NCBI GenBank assembly: GCA_016463765.1
Contig: JAEMQS010000005.1
Span: 38,444 to 102,443, forward strand
Length of the DNA: 64,000 bases
Direction of reading: 5' to 3'
DNA from: Solirubrobacteraceae bacterium
GTDB lineage: Bacteria > Actinomycetota > Thermoleophilia > Solirubrobacterales > Solirubrobacteraceae
The position numbers and the translations under genes were made by a program. Below, piece by piece: positions 1 through 7,632 of the stretch (positions within the stretch are counted from its first letter, which is position 1; every line of letters begins with the position of its first letter). The notes beneath the pieces are model-generated. The model worked only from the letters and a program-made list of their open reading frames with translations. It was not told the DNA's origin and searched no databases.

Positions 1-1
1 G

Positions 2-457
2 CTCGGCGCGACCTACCTCGACGAGCACGGCAAGGAACAGCTCGTCGTCATGGGCTCCTACGGGATCGGCCCGGCGCGGATCGTGGCGGCGGCCATCGAG
101 CAGTACGCCGACGAGCAGGGCATCTCCTGGCCGCGCGCCCTGGCGCCCTGGGACATCGAGGTCATCGGCATCGGCAAGGGCGACACGCCCGAGAAGCAGG
201 CCGCCGCGAAGCTCTACGACGACCTGCGCGCCGCCGGCTTCGACGTCCTCCTCGACGACCGCGACGCCGGGCCGGGCGAGAAGTTCGCCGACGCTGAGCT
301 GCTCGGTCTGCCGCTGCGCCTGACGGTCGGCAAGCGCGGTCTCGAGGCGGGCACGGCCGAGGGCAAGATCCGGCGTGGGCTCGTCGACGTCGATGGCGGT
401 GTGCCGCTCGACGGCGCGGCCGACACGGTTAGGGCGCTGTGGGACACGCTCCCGTAG
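2..457 (+). CDS. proS: Prolyl-tRNA synthetase, C-terminal part (5' end outside window)
   Basis: The reading frame is open from the left edge and ends at TAG 455-457, so only about the last 151 residues are present. They contain the class II motif-3 region (VVMGSYGIGPARIV) followed by the anticodon-binding alpha/beta domain (APWDIEVIGIG, then AAKLYDDLRAAGFDVLLDDR). These are characteristic of bacterial ProRS, which charges tRNA-Pro in the cytoplasm. The catalytic core lies upstream of the window. The next gene starts inside this one (19-nt overlap), suggesting co-transcription. The identification is firm; only the truncation limits what can be said. Confidence 0.95.
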   Translation, partial: LGATYLDEHGKEQLVVMGSYGIGPARIVAAAIEQYADEQGISWPRALAPWDIEVIGIGKGDTPEKQAAAKLYDDLRAAGFDVLLDDRDAGPGEKFADAELLGLPLRLTVGKRGLEAGTAEGKIRRGLVDVDGGVPLDGAADTVRALWDTLP

Positions 458-1095
458 ATCCCACGCCCGCGACGAAGCCGCGCCTGACGTTCCGGCGCCT
501 GGTGGGCCTGGATCGCTCCGGGCCGCCCCCGCCGCAGACGCAGCCCGGCGAGCCGCTGCGCGTCTGGACGATCCCCAACGCCATCGGGTTCGTCCGCCTG
601 GGCCTCATCCCCGTCTTCCTCGTCCTGGCCTACACCTCGGACAACGGCACCGATGCGCTGCCGGCCATCATCTACGCCTTCATCGCGTGGAGCGACTACG
701 CCGACGGGATCGCCGCGCGCGTGACCGGCCAGTACAGCCGCTTCGGCGCCCTCCTCGACCCCGTCGTCGACCGTCTGCTGGTGATCAGCGGCGTCGCGGT
801 CTGCTGGAGTTTCGAGCTGCTGCCGCGGTGGCTGCTGGCCATCATGATCGCGCGCGAGGTGTTCATGCTCCTCGCCGGCCAGCTCGCACTGCGGCGGGGC
901 ATCACGCTGCAGATCAACTGGGCGGGTCGCTGGGGCGTGTGGCCGACGATGTCGGCGATCTTCTTCGGGTTGTGCGGCCTGGAGACCCTGGGCACGATCC
1001 TGCTGGTTGCCGGCGTCACGCTGTCGATCATCGCCACAGTGCAGTACGGGCAGAGGATCATGAGCCAGCTCGGCGAAACAGAACCCTCGACCTGA
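439..1095 (+). CDS. pgsA: CDP-alcohol phosphatidyltransferase (PgsA-like)
   Basis: This 218-residue integral membrane enzyme should transfer a phosphatidyl group from CDP-diacylglycerol to an alcohol such as glycerol 3-phosphate, in phospholipid synthesis. The family metal and substrate motif is complete: D86, D89, G90, A93, R94, G103, D107 and D111. Several hydrophobic segments surround it. The N-terminus has a proline-rich extension of about 35 residues before the first membrane helix. The GTG start at 439 overlaps the end of proS by 19 nt. An earlier or later start is possible, because this extension is unusual. The acceptor alcohol cannot be read from sequence, so a cardiolipin-synthase-type role is an alternative. 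Confidence 0.85.
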   Translation: MGHAPVDPTPATKPRLTFRRLVGLDRSGPPPPQTQPGEPLRVWTIPNAIGFVRLGLIPVFLVLAYTSDNGTDALPAIIYAFIAWSDYADGIAARVTGQYSRFGALLDPVVDRLLVISGVAVCWSFELLPRWLLAIMIAREVFMLLAGQLALRRGITLQINWAGRWGVWPTMSAIFFGLCGLETLGTILLVAGVTLSIIATVQYGQRIMSQLGETEPST

Positions 1096-1097
1096 AG

Positions 1098-1126
1098 TTG
1101 AAGGCGCCGCGGCGGGCGCGTATGCT
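1098..1126 (+). promoter_or_regulatory. Predicted housekeeping promoter of the rsiG-like gene
   Basis: TTGAAG at 1098-1103 and TATGCT at 1121-1126 are separated by 17 bp, a good match to a vegetative -35/-10 pair. Transcription would start near 1133. That leaves a short leader containing AGGAGA at 1141-1146, somewhat far (12 nt) from the ATG at 1159. The promoter sits right after the pgsA-like stop codon, so rsiG probably has its own transcript. Confidence 0.5.
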
Positions 1127-1158
1127 CGCCGTCCCCACTGAGGAGAATCACGAACCTG

Positions 1159-1419
1159 ATGGATACCTTCCCCGATCTCGGCTCCCTCTCCGACCAGGAG
1201 CTCAAGGATCTGATCCAGCAGCTCACCGAAGAGGAAGTCGACATCTCGTACCGCCGTCGCATCCTGCACGGCAAGATCGACATCCTGCGCGCCGAGCTCG
1301 TCAACCGTCTGCGCAAGAAGCACGACTCGGGCGAGGACGTGATCACCGGCGCTGACGTGCAGCGCCTGACCGACATCCTTGCCGGTCGTGCCGAACAGTC
1401 CCCCGAGGACGCCGAGTAG
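1159..1419 (+). CDS. rsiG: RsiG-like c-di-GMP-binding anti-sigma factor (single motif)
   Basis: This 86-residue protein is mostly helical and has no cysteines or membrane segment. Residues 26-41 read E26-x3-S30-x2-R33-x3-H37-x3-D41. In Streptomyces, RsiG binds c-di-GMP through two copies of E-x3-S-x2-R-x3-Q-x3-D and sequesters the sigma factor WhiG. Short single-motif homologues from deep-branching actinobacteria such as Rubrobacter work as dimers. This protein fits the short type, with H in place of Q. The expected partner is present in the same window: a FliA/WhiG-type sigma factor at 47544-48368. Such proteins are often labelled 'aerial mycelium formation protein'. The family call is strong; ligand binding and partner choice are inferred. 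Confidence 0.8.
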   Translation: MDTFPDLGSLSDQELKDLIQQLTEEEVDISYRRRILHGKIDILRAELVNRLRKKHDSGEDVITGADVQRLTDILAGRAEQSPEDAE

Positions 1420-1439
1420 CGCCCAGGGAGCTGCGCGGC

Positions 1440-1922
1440 ATGGCCCGCCACTGCCCTGAGTGCGGGTTCGTCAACGCCGACGGGGCGAACTACTGCCAGA
1501 AGTGCGGCGCGTTCATCGGCGACGCCGGACGATCCGGCGGCGACGCCGACGAGGCGACGACCGCCACGTACCGCATCGACGAAACCGGCGAACTCGTGCC
1601 CGTGGAGCTGGACGACGTCGTCGCCTCCACCGGCGGCGCGCTCGTGATCCGCGCGGGTGGCGGACGCGTGGGCGAGAGCTTCCCGCTCGCGGGGGAGCGG
1701 CTCGCGATCGGTCGGCGCCCCGACTCCGAGGTCTTCCTCGACGACGTGACGGTGTCGCGCGACCACGCGCTCATCGTGCGCCGCCAGGGCGGCTGGTGGC
1801 TGGACGATCTGGGATCGCTCAACGGCACCTACGTCAACCGCGAGCGCATCGACTCGCACCACCTGGCCGACGGCGACGAACTGCAGATCGGCAAGTACAA
1901 GCTCACCTTCCTGTCCGGCTGA
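1440..1922 (+). CDS. GarA-like FHA domain protein with N-terminal zinc ribbon
   Basis: The protein has 160 residues. Residues 5-23 hold two CxxC pairs (C5, C8, C19, C22) typical of a zinc ribbon. Residues about 65-158 form an FHA phosphothreonine-binding domain with the conserved GRRPDSE, SRDH and LGSLNGTYVNRE segments. Between them lies E38-A-T-T-A-T-Y-R. It aligns with the phospho-threonine segment of mycobacterial GarA, which binds its own FHA domain after Ser/Thr kinase action. GarA controls 2-oxoglutarate metabolism. The downstream MerR gene overlaps the stop codon (TGATG), the same pairing as garA with Rv1828 in mycobacteria. A Ser/Thr kinase lies at 57581. GarA itself has no zinc ribbon, so the targets here may differ. 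Confidence 0.85.
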   Translation: MARHCPECGFVNADGANYCQKCGAFIGDAGRSGGDADEATTATYRIDETGELVPVELDDVVASTGGALVIRAGGGRVGESFPLAGERLAIGRRPDSEVFLDDVTVSRDHALIVRRQGGWWLDDLGSLNGTYVNRERIDSHHLADGDELQIGKYKLTFLSG

Positions 1923-2707
1923 TGGCCACGGCGCACGACCGCACCACCGACTCCGCACCCGCATCCGCACCGGCGCCGACGGCGCCGTCCGAGGTCGCAC
2001 CCCAGAAGGGGATGACCATCGGCGCCGTGTGCAAGGGGCTGGTCCAGGAGTTCCCGGACATCTCGATCTCGAAGATCCGGTACCTCGAGGACCAGAAGCT
2101 GCTGACCCCGCGGCGCACGCCGGGCGGGTACCGGCTCTACACGCCCAGCGACGTCGCGCGCCTGCGGACCATCCTGCGCCTGCAGCGCGACGAGTTCCTG
2201 CCGCTGCGGGTCATCCGTCAGGAGCTCGCGGCCGGCCGCGCGAACGACGAAGCCGCCGCGGCGCCCCAACCCGCCCCGGCGATCACCACTCGGCGCCCGC
2301 CGCGCCGGGCCGGGACGTCGGTGCGCGACCGCGGCGCCCTGTTCAGCCTCGAGGACGTCCTGGAGGAGACCCGGGCTGAACCGTCGCTCGTGCGCGAGCT
2401 CGAGGACTTCGGGCTGATCACGGGGGAGATGCGCGCCGGGGTGAAGATGTACGACGAGTCCGAGCGCGAGATCGTCCGCGCCGCGACTGAGCTCGCCCGC
2501 TACGGCGTGGGCGGGCGCAACCTCCGGGTCTTCCGCTCTTCGGCGGACCGCGAGGCGGCCCTGCTGCAGCAGATCCTCACGCCGTCGCTGCGCTCGCGCA
2601 ATCCCGAGCGCCGCAAGGAGGCGGTGGACGCGCTGGAGAACCTGGCATCCGTCTCGGCGCACCTCAGCCACCTGCTGCTCATCCGTGGGCTGCGGTCCCT
2701 GACGTGA
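1922..2707 (+). CDS. MerR family transcriptional regulator (Rv1828 type)
   Basis: This 261-residue protein has a winged-helix MerR DNA-binding domain near its N-terminus, after a low-complexity stretch rich in A, P and T. Marker segments are ISKIRYLEDQKLL and TPGGYRLYTPSDVARLR. A linker follows, then a second helical region (from about residue 130) that may sense a ligand or a partner. No cysteine cluster for metal sensing is visible. The start at 1922 overlaps the FHA stop codon, indicating translational coupling. The FHA and MerR order matches the mycobacterial GarA-Rv1828 neighbourhood. Longer upstream frames exist but would overlap the FHA gene extensively. Confidence 0.85.
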   Translation: MATAHDRTTDSAPASAPAPTAPSEVAPQKGMTIGAVCKGLVQEFPDISISKIRYLEDQKLLTPRRTPGGYRLYTPSDVARLRTILRLQRDEFLPLRVIRQELAAGRANDEAAAAPQPAPAITTRRPPRRAGTSVRDRGALFSLEDVLEETRAEPSLVRELEDFGLITGEMRAGVKMYDESEREIVRAATELARYGVGGRNLRVFRSSADREAALLQQILTPSLRSRNPERRKEAVDALENLASVSAHLSHLLLIRGLRSLT

Positions 2708-3225
2708 ATCTCGCCGACCACATCCGGGACATCCCGGACTTCCCCAAGCCGGGGATCGTGTTCAAGGACATCACCCCGGTCCTCGCGGACCCGGAGGCGC
2801 TGAATGCCGCGGTGATGGCGCTCGCCGACTGGGCGCGGCCGATGGAGATCGACGTCGTGATCGGCGCCGAGGCGCGCGGGTTCCTGCTCGGGCCCGCGAT
2901 CGCGCGGGAGCTGGGCGCGGGGTTCGTGCTCGCGCGCAAGCCGGGCAAGCTCCCGCACGAGACCATTCGCGCGGAGTACGAGCTGGAGTACGGCACCGAC
3001 TCCCTGGAACTGCACACCGACGCCGTGTCGCGCGGGCATCGCGTGCTCGTCCACGACGACCTGCTGGCCACCGGCGGGACCGCGGAGGCCCTCGTGTCCC
3101 TGGTCGAGCAGGCGGGAGGGGTCGTGGCCGGGTGCGCGTTCCTCATCGAGCTGGCGTTCCTGCCGGGCCGCGAGCGCCTCGGCGATGCCGAGATCCACGC
3201 GGTCATCCGCTACGACGAGGAGTGA
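2704..3225 (+). CDS. apt: Adenine phosphoribosyltransferase
   Basis: This 173-residue cytoplasmic enzyme converts adenine and PRPP to AMP and pyrophosphate in purine salvage. The PRPP-binding loop VLVHDDLLATGGTA occupies residues 114-127. The N-terminal IPDFPKPGIVFKDITP segment and the GAEARGF substrate loop are typical of Apt, and the length is normal. The GTG start at 2704 overlaps the MerR stop codon by 4 nt, so this is the fourth gene of a tight cluster beginning with rsiG. Why a purine salvage gene is coupled to the FHA/MerR pair is not evident from the sequence. Confidence 0.95.
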   Translation: MNLADHIRDIPDFPKPGIVFKDITPVLADPEALNAAVMALADWARPMEIDVVIGAEARGFLLGPAIARELGAGFVLARKPGKLPHETIRAEYELEYGTDSLELHTDAVSRGHRVLVHDDLLATGGTAEALVSLVEQAGGVVAGCAFLIELAFLPGRERLGDAEIHAVIRYDEE

Positions 3226-3228
3226 GCC

Positions 3229-3672
3229 GTGCCGGTGGCGCGACGCACGCGACGGCTCCAGGCCCCGCGCGATGAGGTGTGGGCGACGATCGCCGACGCC
3301 TACCACCTACCCCGGTGGTGGCCGAACGTGCGCCGCGTCGAATCGGTCAGCGACGACGCCTTCACCGAGGTCCTGACCGCCGGCGAGCAGGGCCGGCCGG
3401 TCCGCGCGGACTTCCGTGTGGTCGCGCACGAGCCGCCGCGTCGCCGGGTCTGGACGCAGGAGATCGAAGGGTCCCCGTTCGCACGGGTCTTCACGGCTGT
3501 GACCGTGACGGCGCAGGTCGAGGCCGACGGCGACGGCACCCAGGTGTCGCTGGCCATCGACCAGCAGCTGCGCGGGGCGTCGCGGTTCGGCGCCCCGCTG
3601 GTCAGGCGCAGCTCGGGGCGCCTGCTCGACCAGGCCCTCGACGGACTCGAGGGCCTGCACGTCACGAGCTGA
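3229..3672 (+). CDS. SRPBCC (START-like) ligand-binding protein
   Basis: This 147-residue soluble protein has the START/polyketide-cyclase pattern. It opens with a strand and the helix segment DEVWATIADAYHLPRWWP, followed by alternating strands and a long C-terminal helix. The family binds hydrophobic ligands or acts in toxin-antitoxin and stress functions; no specific role can be assigned. It begins 3 nt after apt (GTG at 3229), so it is probably the last gene of that operon. The next gene converges on it, 11 nt away. Confidence 0.7.
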   Translation: MPVARRTRRLQAPRDEVWATIADAYHLPRWWPNVRRVESVSDDAFTEVLTAGEQGRPVRADFRVVAHEPPRRRVWTQEIEGSPFARVFTAVTVTAQVEADGDGTQVSLAIDQQLRGASRFGAPLVRRSSGRLLDQALDGLEGLHVTS

Positions 3673-3683
3673 CAGGGACGTCC

Positions 3684-4829
3684 CTAGTCGGGCAGATCGC
3701 CCTGGAGGGCGACACGGCCCGGCTCGGTCGGCGTCGTGGTCTCCTCGGTGACGACCTCGCGGGTGAGCCAGATCTGCTCGTACTGCGAGGGATCGGCCGT
3801 CTCGGGCAGCGAATCGAACAGCCGCAGACGCCCGTTCTCGCCGACCTGCGGCGCGTAGCCGAGGAAGACCGCGTCGTCCCGGGAGTTGGCGAACCACAGG
3901 CCGTAGAACGCGCGATTGGTCGTCGGCTGCAGGTTCTGGCCGGCGATCGCCAGCGCCTCCTCGCCGGACTGGGTGATGAGCGTGGCCGTCGCGCGCGCTT
4001 CGCCGCCGTTCTCGGGCAGCGGGCGCATCTGGACCTCGGCGTTCACGCTGGGCGTCGTGCTCGTGGTGCCCGTCGTGGACGTTGACGCGGGGGGCGTCGT
4101 CTCGACCACCGGCGTGGTGGCGGGCGCGACGGGGGAGTCGGAGTCGTCGTCGCCGCCGAACCCGCGCAGCGCGAGGATGACGAGCACGGCGATGACCAGG
4201 CCGAGCCCGCCGACCAGCAGCAGGCTGCCGATACGGCCGCGCTTCTCGGCCGGCGCGGACACGTCGGTGGCGGGTCCCGTGATGCGACCGCTCTGGTCGT
4301 CGCTGGCCCGGGGCGGCTCGGGGGTCTCGGCTTCGGCTTCAGGCGGAAGGGCCGGGGCCTTGTCGACCGGGCCGGGCGTGGGCTCGGGCGCGACGGGCGC
4401 AGGCGGCGCGACCGGAGCCGCTTCGGGCTCGGGCTCCGGTTCGGGCTCGGGTGCCGGCGGCGCCGGTGCGGCGCCGGCGGGCTCGGCGGGGATCTCCGGC
4501 AGGCGGTCGCCGCCGAGCGGGCGCAGCGCCTCGGCCGCGTCGCGCGCCCAGGCGCGCGCTGCGGGCGAGCCCTCGAGGAACGCGCGCGTCGCCGCGCGGG
4601 ACGACGCGGTCTGCTCGCCGAGCAGGAAGTCCGCGAGCTCACCCCGCTGGTCGTCGGTCAGGTCGGTGGTGTCCGGCCCCAGGGTCGCGACGGCCGCGTG
4701 CGCGCGGGCGCGGATGGTCTGCCCGTCGAGGCGGAGCAGCTGGGCGATCTCGTCGTACGAGCGGTCCTTCTGCAGCAACAGCTGGAGGACCGCACGCTGG
4801 TCGGGGGGCAGCGTCTGCAGGCGGCTCAT
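3684..4829 (-). CDS. Membrane-anchored protein with sigma region-4-like HTH and RskA-like outer domain
   Basis: This 381-residue protein has an unusual layout. Residues 1-50 resemble sigma-70 region 4 (LPPDQRAVLQLLLQ, then SYDEIAQLLRLDGQTIRARA). Residues 55-105 are a helical zone. Residues 110-195 are rich in P, E and A with a PEPEPEPE run. Residues about 201-223 form one membrane helix, followed by a T/S/P-rich stalk. The C-terminal part (about 265-381) resembles the outer domain of anti-sigma-K factors (GEEALAIAGQNLQ, AFYGLWF). Topology suggests an HTH inside and a sensor outside. It has no sigma region 2, so it cannot be a normal sigma factor. It could bind DNA from the membrane or compete with a sigma factor. 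No partner gene adjoins it. Confidence 0.6.
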   Translation of the reverse strand: MSRLQTLPPDQRAVLQLLLQKDRSYDEIAQLLRLDGQTIRARAHAAVATLGPDTTDLTDDQRGELADFLLGEQTASSRAATRAFLEGSPAARAWARDAAEALRPLGGDRLPEIPAEPAGAAPAPPAPEPEPEPEPEAAPVAPPAPVAPEPTPGPVDKAPALPPEAEAETPEPPRASDDQSGRITGPATDVSAPAEKRGRIGSLLLVGGLGLVIAVLVILALRGFGGDDDSDSPVAPATTPVVETTPPASTSTTGTTSTTPSVNAEVQMRPLPENGGEARATATLITQSGEEALAIAGQNLQPTTNRAFYGLWFANSRDDAVFLGYAPQVGENGRLRLFDSLPETADPSQYEQIWLTREVVTEETTTPTEPGRVALQGDLPD

Positions 4830-4935
4830 AAGGTGGACGGAACCCTACCGGGCGGACCTGGCGGATCGTTGGTACGCCCGTGGTGTCCTGGCTGGCTGGC
4901 CAGGAACGCGCGGCGACGGACTACAGTGGCGGCGC

Positions 4936-5349
4936 ATGGAGACCTTCGAGCCCCCCATCGCCCTGGATCGCACCTTCGACGCGCTCTACGGGCTCGAGGT
5001 GCTCGAGCACAGCGATGAACGGGTGGTCGCCCGGGTCGCCATCCGTGACCAGATCAAGCAGCCGATGGGCCTGGTGCACGGGGGGCTCTACGCGTCGATG
5101 GCCGAGTCCATGACGTCCATGGCGACGGCCGCGGCGGTCATGCCCGCCGGGAACGCCGCGATGGGCCTGGCCAACAGCACGTCGTTCCTGCGCCCGATCA
5201 CCTCGGGCGACTACGTCCACGCGACGGCCACGCGCCGGCACAAGGGCCGGACCACCTGGGTCTGGGACGTCGACGTCACCGACGACGAGGGCCGCCTGTG
5301 CGCAACCACCAGAATGACCATCGCTGTGCGTCCTGTCGCTCGGGCATAG
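4936..5349 (+). CDS. PaaI-type hotdog thioesterase
   Basis: This 137-residue hotdog-fold protein carries LVHGGLYASMAESMTSMA (residues about 44-61). The HGG and the acidic residue on the following helix are the usual active-site elements of PaaI/ComA-like acyl-CoA thioesterases. The second half has LRPITSGDYVHATA, also standard. The substrate is unknown, probably an aromatic or medium-chain acyl-CoA. The ATG at 4936 is chosen because the hotdog fold starts right there and TACAGT (4922-4927) lies 8 nt upstream, consistent with a leaderless mRNA. The upstream gene is divergent and nadE converges downstream. Confidence 0.85.
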   Translation: METFEPPIALDRTFDALYGLEVLEHSDERVVARVAIRDQIKQPMGLVHGGLYASMAESMTSMATAAAVMPAGNAAMGLANSTSFLRPITSGDYVHATATRRHKGRTTWVWDVDVTDDEGRLCATTRMTIAVRPVARA

Positions 5350-5364
5350 CCCTCGGACAGGATT

Positions 5365-5392
5365 GGAAGAACTCGCTGGCGCTCCTTCTTCC
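5365..5392. terminator. Possible bidirectional terminator hairpin
   Basis: GGAAGAA (5365-5371) and TTCTTCC (5386-5392) are perfect inverted arms of 7 bp with a 14-nt loop. They lie in the 66-bp gap between the converging thioesterase and nadE genes. The A-rich and T-rich arm sequences would serve both directions. There is no long T-run, so efficiency is uncertain. Confidence 0.35.
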
Positions 5393-5415
5393 GGCGCGCC
5401 GGTCGGCGATCGGCG

Positions 5416-7143
5416 TTAGCCGCGATAACGGTTGGTGATCGGCATGCGCCGATCCCGGCCGAACGCCTTCGGGGTGATCTTGATGCCGGGCGGGTTCTGC
5501 CGGCGCTTGTACTCGGCGAGGTCGATGAGCCGCAGCACCCGGTCGATCTCCTCGGCGGGCAGCCCGCGGGCGATGAGCTGGTCGCGGCCGAGGTCGTGCT
5601 CGACGTAGCCCTCGATGATGCGGTCGAGCACGTCGTAGGCCGGGAGCGAGTCCTCGTCCTTCTGGTCGGGTCGCAGCTCCGCTGACGGCGGCCGGGTGAC
5701 GACGGTCGCGGGCACCAGCGGACCGTCGGCGCGCGCGTCGCGCTCGGCCACCAGGCGGTACACGAGCGTCTTCGGCACGTCCTTGATGACGGCGAACCCG
5801 CCGGCGCTGTCGCCGTAGAGGGTCGAGTAGCCCACGCTGAGCTCGGACTTGTTGCCCGTGGTGAGGACCAGCCAGCCGAACTTGTTCGACAGCGCCATCA
5901 GCAGGTTGCCGCGGATGCGGGCCTGGAGGTTCTCCTCGGTGAGGTCGGGCTCGCGTCCGGCGAACGGGGCAGCGAGCACCTCATCGTACGCGCGCATGAC
6001 GGACTCGATGGGCAGCTCGAGCAGCTCGACACCCAGCTGCTCGGCGAGGACATGCGCATCCCCGCGCGTGCCGCTGGAGGAGTACGGCGACGGCATCGTC
6101 ACGCAGGTGACGCGGTCGGCGCCGAGCGCATCGACGGCGATGAGCGCGACGAGCGTGGAGTCGATCCCGCCTGACAGCCCGATGACGATGCGCTGGAAGC
6201 CGTTCTTCTCGACGTAGTCGCGCGTGCCGAGCACGAGCGCCTCGTAGACCTCGGCCTCGGCGCCGAGCGGCTCGGGCAGCGGGCACGGGGCCGCCGGCGT
6301 GGCGGTGTCGCCCTGGGTGGTGAAACGGCCGAGGTGCGCGACGTCGGCGCGGGCCGAGCGTGCCGCCTGCCGCGGCCGCGTGTCGCGCAGGCGCGCGGCG
6401 CGGGCGGCCTCGACGTCGACGGTCACGACGTGCAGGCCATCGGTGAACTGCGGGGCGCGCAGGACCGTGCGGCCCTCGTGGTCGACGACGAACGAGTGCC
6501 CGTCGAACACGAGCTCGTCCTGGCCGCCGACCTGCGCGCAGAACGCGATGGTGGCGAGGCTGTCCCGGGCGCGCTGGGCGATCATCCGCTCGCGCTGGGC
6601 GCCCTTGCCCGCGTGGTACGGCGACGCGCTGAGATTGACGATGACCGGCGCCCCGGCGAGGGCCTCGGTCGTCAGCGGCGGACCGGGCTGCCAGATGTCC
6701 TCGCAGATCGTCACGCCGACCATCACGCCGTCGACCTCCATGACCGCGGGCGTGTCACCGGCCTGGAAGTAGCGCAGCTCGTCGAAGACGCCGTAGTTGG
6801 GCAGGTGCTGCTTGCGGTAGATGCCGCGCACCTCGCCGTCGGCGCACACCGCGGCGGCGTTGAAGACGTCCTCGGCGCGCTCGGGGAACCCGATGACGGC
6901 GACGATGCCCTGCGCCCGTGCGGCGATCCGCTCCAGGGCGGCGCGGCAGTCGCGCAGGACGTGCTCGCGCAGGAGCAGGTCCTCGGGCGGGTAGCCGCTG
7001 AGGACGAGCTCGGGGAACACGGCGAGCTGCGCGCCCTCGGCGCGGGCGCGCTCGAGGGCGTCGAGCACCATCGTCTCGTTGCCGGCGATGTCGCCGACAA
7101 TCGGATTGAGCTGCGCAAGCGCGATCCGCAGGGTGGCCGCCAT
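5416..7143 (-). CDS. nadE: Glutamine-dependent NAD+ synthetase
   Basis: This 575-residue two-domain enzyme makes NAD+ from deamido-NAD+, ATP and glutamine. The N-terminal nitrilase-type glutaminase domain (about 1-265) shows the triad E45 (AVFPELVLSG), K111 (IYRKQHLPNY) and C147 (TICEDIW). The C-terminal synthetase domain begins near residue 290 and has the ATP-pyrophosphatase loop GLSGGIDST. Near the C-terminus, NPPGIKITPKAFGRDRRMP is typical. Length and architecture are normal for actinobacterial NadE. It ends the NAD pathway in the cytoplasm. The gene stands alone between the thioesterase and a small membrane protein gene on the same strand. Confidence 0.95.
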   Translation of the reverse strand: MAATLRIALAQLNPIVGDIAGNETMVLDALERARAEGAQLAVFPELVLSGYPPEDLLLREHVLRDCRAALERIAARAQGIVAVIGFPERAEDVFNAAAVCADGEVRGIYRKQHLPNYGVFDELRYFQAGDTPAVMEVDGVMVGVTICEDIWQPGPPLTTEALAGAPVIVNLSASPYHAGKGAQRERMIAQRARDSLATIAFCAQVGGQDELVFDGHSFVVDHEGRTVLRAPQFTDGLHVVTVDVEAARAARLRDTRPRQAARSARADVAHLGRFTTQGDTATPAAPCPLPEPLGAEAEVYEALVLGTRDYVEKNGFQRIVIGLSGGIDSTLVALIAVDALGADRVTCVTMPSPYSSSGTRGDAHVLAEQLGVELLELPIESVMRAYDEVLAAPFAGREPDLTEENLQARIRGNLLMALSNKFGWLVLTTGNKSELSVGYSTLYGDSAGGFAVIKDVPKTLVYRLVAERDARADGPLVPATVVTRPPSAELRPDQKDEDSLPAYDVLDRIIEGYVEHDLGRDQLIARGLPAEEIDRVLRLIDLAEYKRRQNPPGIKITPKAFGRDRRMPITNRYRG

Positions 7144-7206
7144 GGGTCAGGGAGCGTACGACGTGGGGGACCGGCCGGGTGCGAGCCGCGCTGCAGGCGC
7201 GGCGGG

Positions 7207-7632
7207 TCAGTCCTGGTCAGACGTGCCGAGCAGGCCTTCGACGAACGCCCGCAGCTGCGGGTCGTCGGCCGTGGAGACGCGCAGCACGCGGGTGTCGCTC
7301 AGCGCGACGATGCCGCCGGCCTCGGGCGCCGCGCGGACGATGACGGCCTGCCCGGCCTGCTCGAGCTCAGGTGAGGCGGGGCCGGCGATCTCCTCGGCGA
7401 GGGCCTGCAGCGCCGGCCCGTCCGCGTCGCTGGCGTGGAGGAGGACGACGTTGCCGGGGACGCCGACGTCGGCGGCGTCACCCAGCGCGTCGACGGCGTC
7501 ACCCCGCGGCTCCCCGGGGCCGGATCCCGTCGACACCGACGCGGAGTCGCGGTCGTTGGCGAACATCGTGAGGGCCAACCCGCCGATCGCGACGAGGACG
7601 ACGACGAGGACGGCGACGCCTGCGATCCTCAC
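7207..7632 (-). CDS. Small single-pass membrane or exported protein of unknown function
   Basis: The protein has 141 residues starting at GTG 7632. An N-terminal hydrophobic segment (about residues 3-22) could be a membrane anchor or uncleaved signal. The remainder is a soluble alpha/beta-looking domain that ends in LRAFVEGLLGTSDQD. I do not recognise the family. The start overlaps the stop of the WS/DGAT gene by 4 nt on the same strand, so the two are translationally coupled. A role connected with lipid storage or its membrane interface is therefore possible but unproven. The long open frame through the WS/DGAT region in this frame is a GC shadow. Confidence 0.6.
   Translation of the reverse strand: MRIAGVAVLVVVLVAIGGLALTMFANDRDSASVSTGSGPGEPRGDAVDALGDAADVGVPGNVVLLHASDADGPALQALAEEIAGPASPELEQAGQAVIVRAAPEAGGIVALSDTRVLRVSTADDPQLRAFVEGLLGTSDQD

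Noticed and set aside
3674..3685. Palindrome AGGGACGTCCCT between the converging SRPBCC and HTH-RskA genes
   Set aside because: It is a 12-bp perfect palindrome with no loop, and it overlaps a stop codon. Such short palindromes are expected at times in GC-rich DNA.
4380..4450. Repeated CGGGCTCG-type stretch
   Set aside because: It encodes the PEPEPEPE linker of the membrane HTH protein; it is low-complexity coding sequence and not a DNA repeat element.
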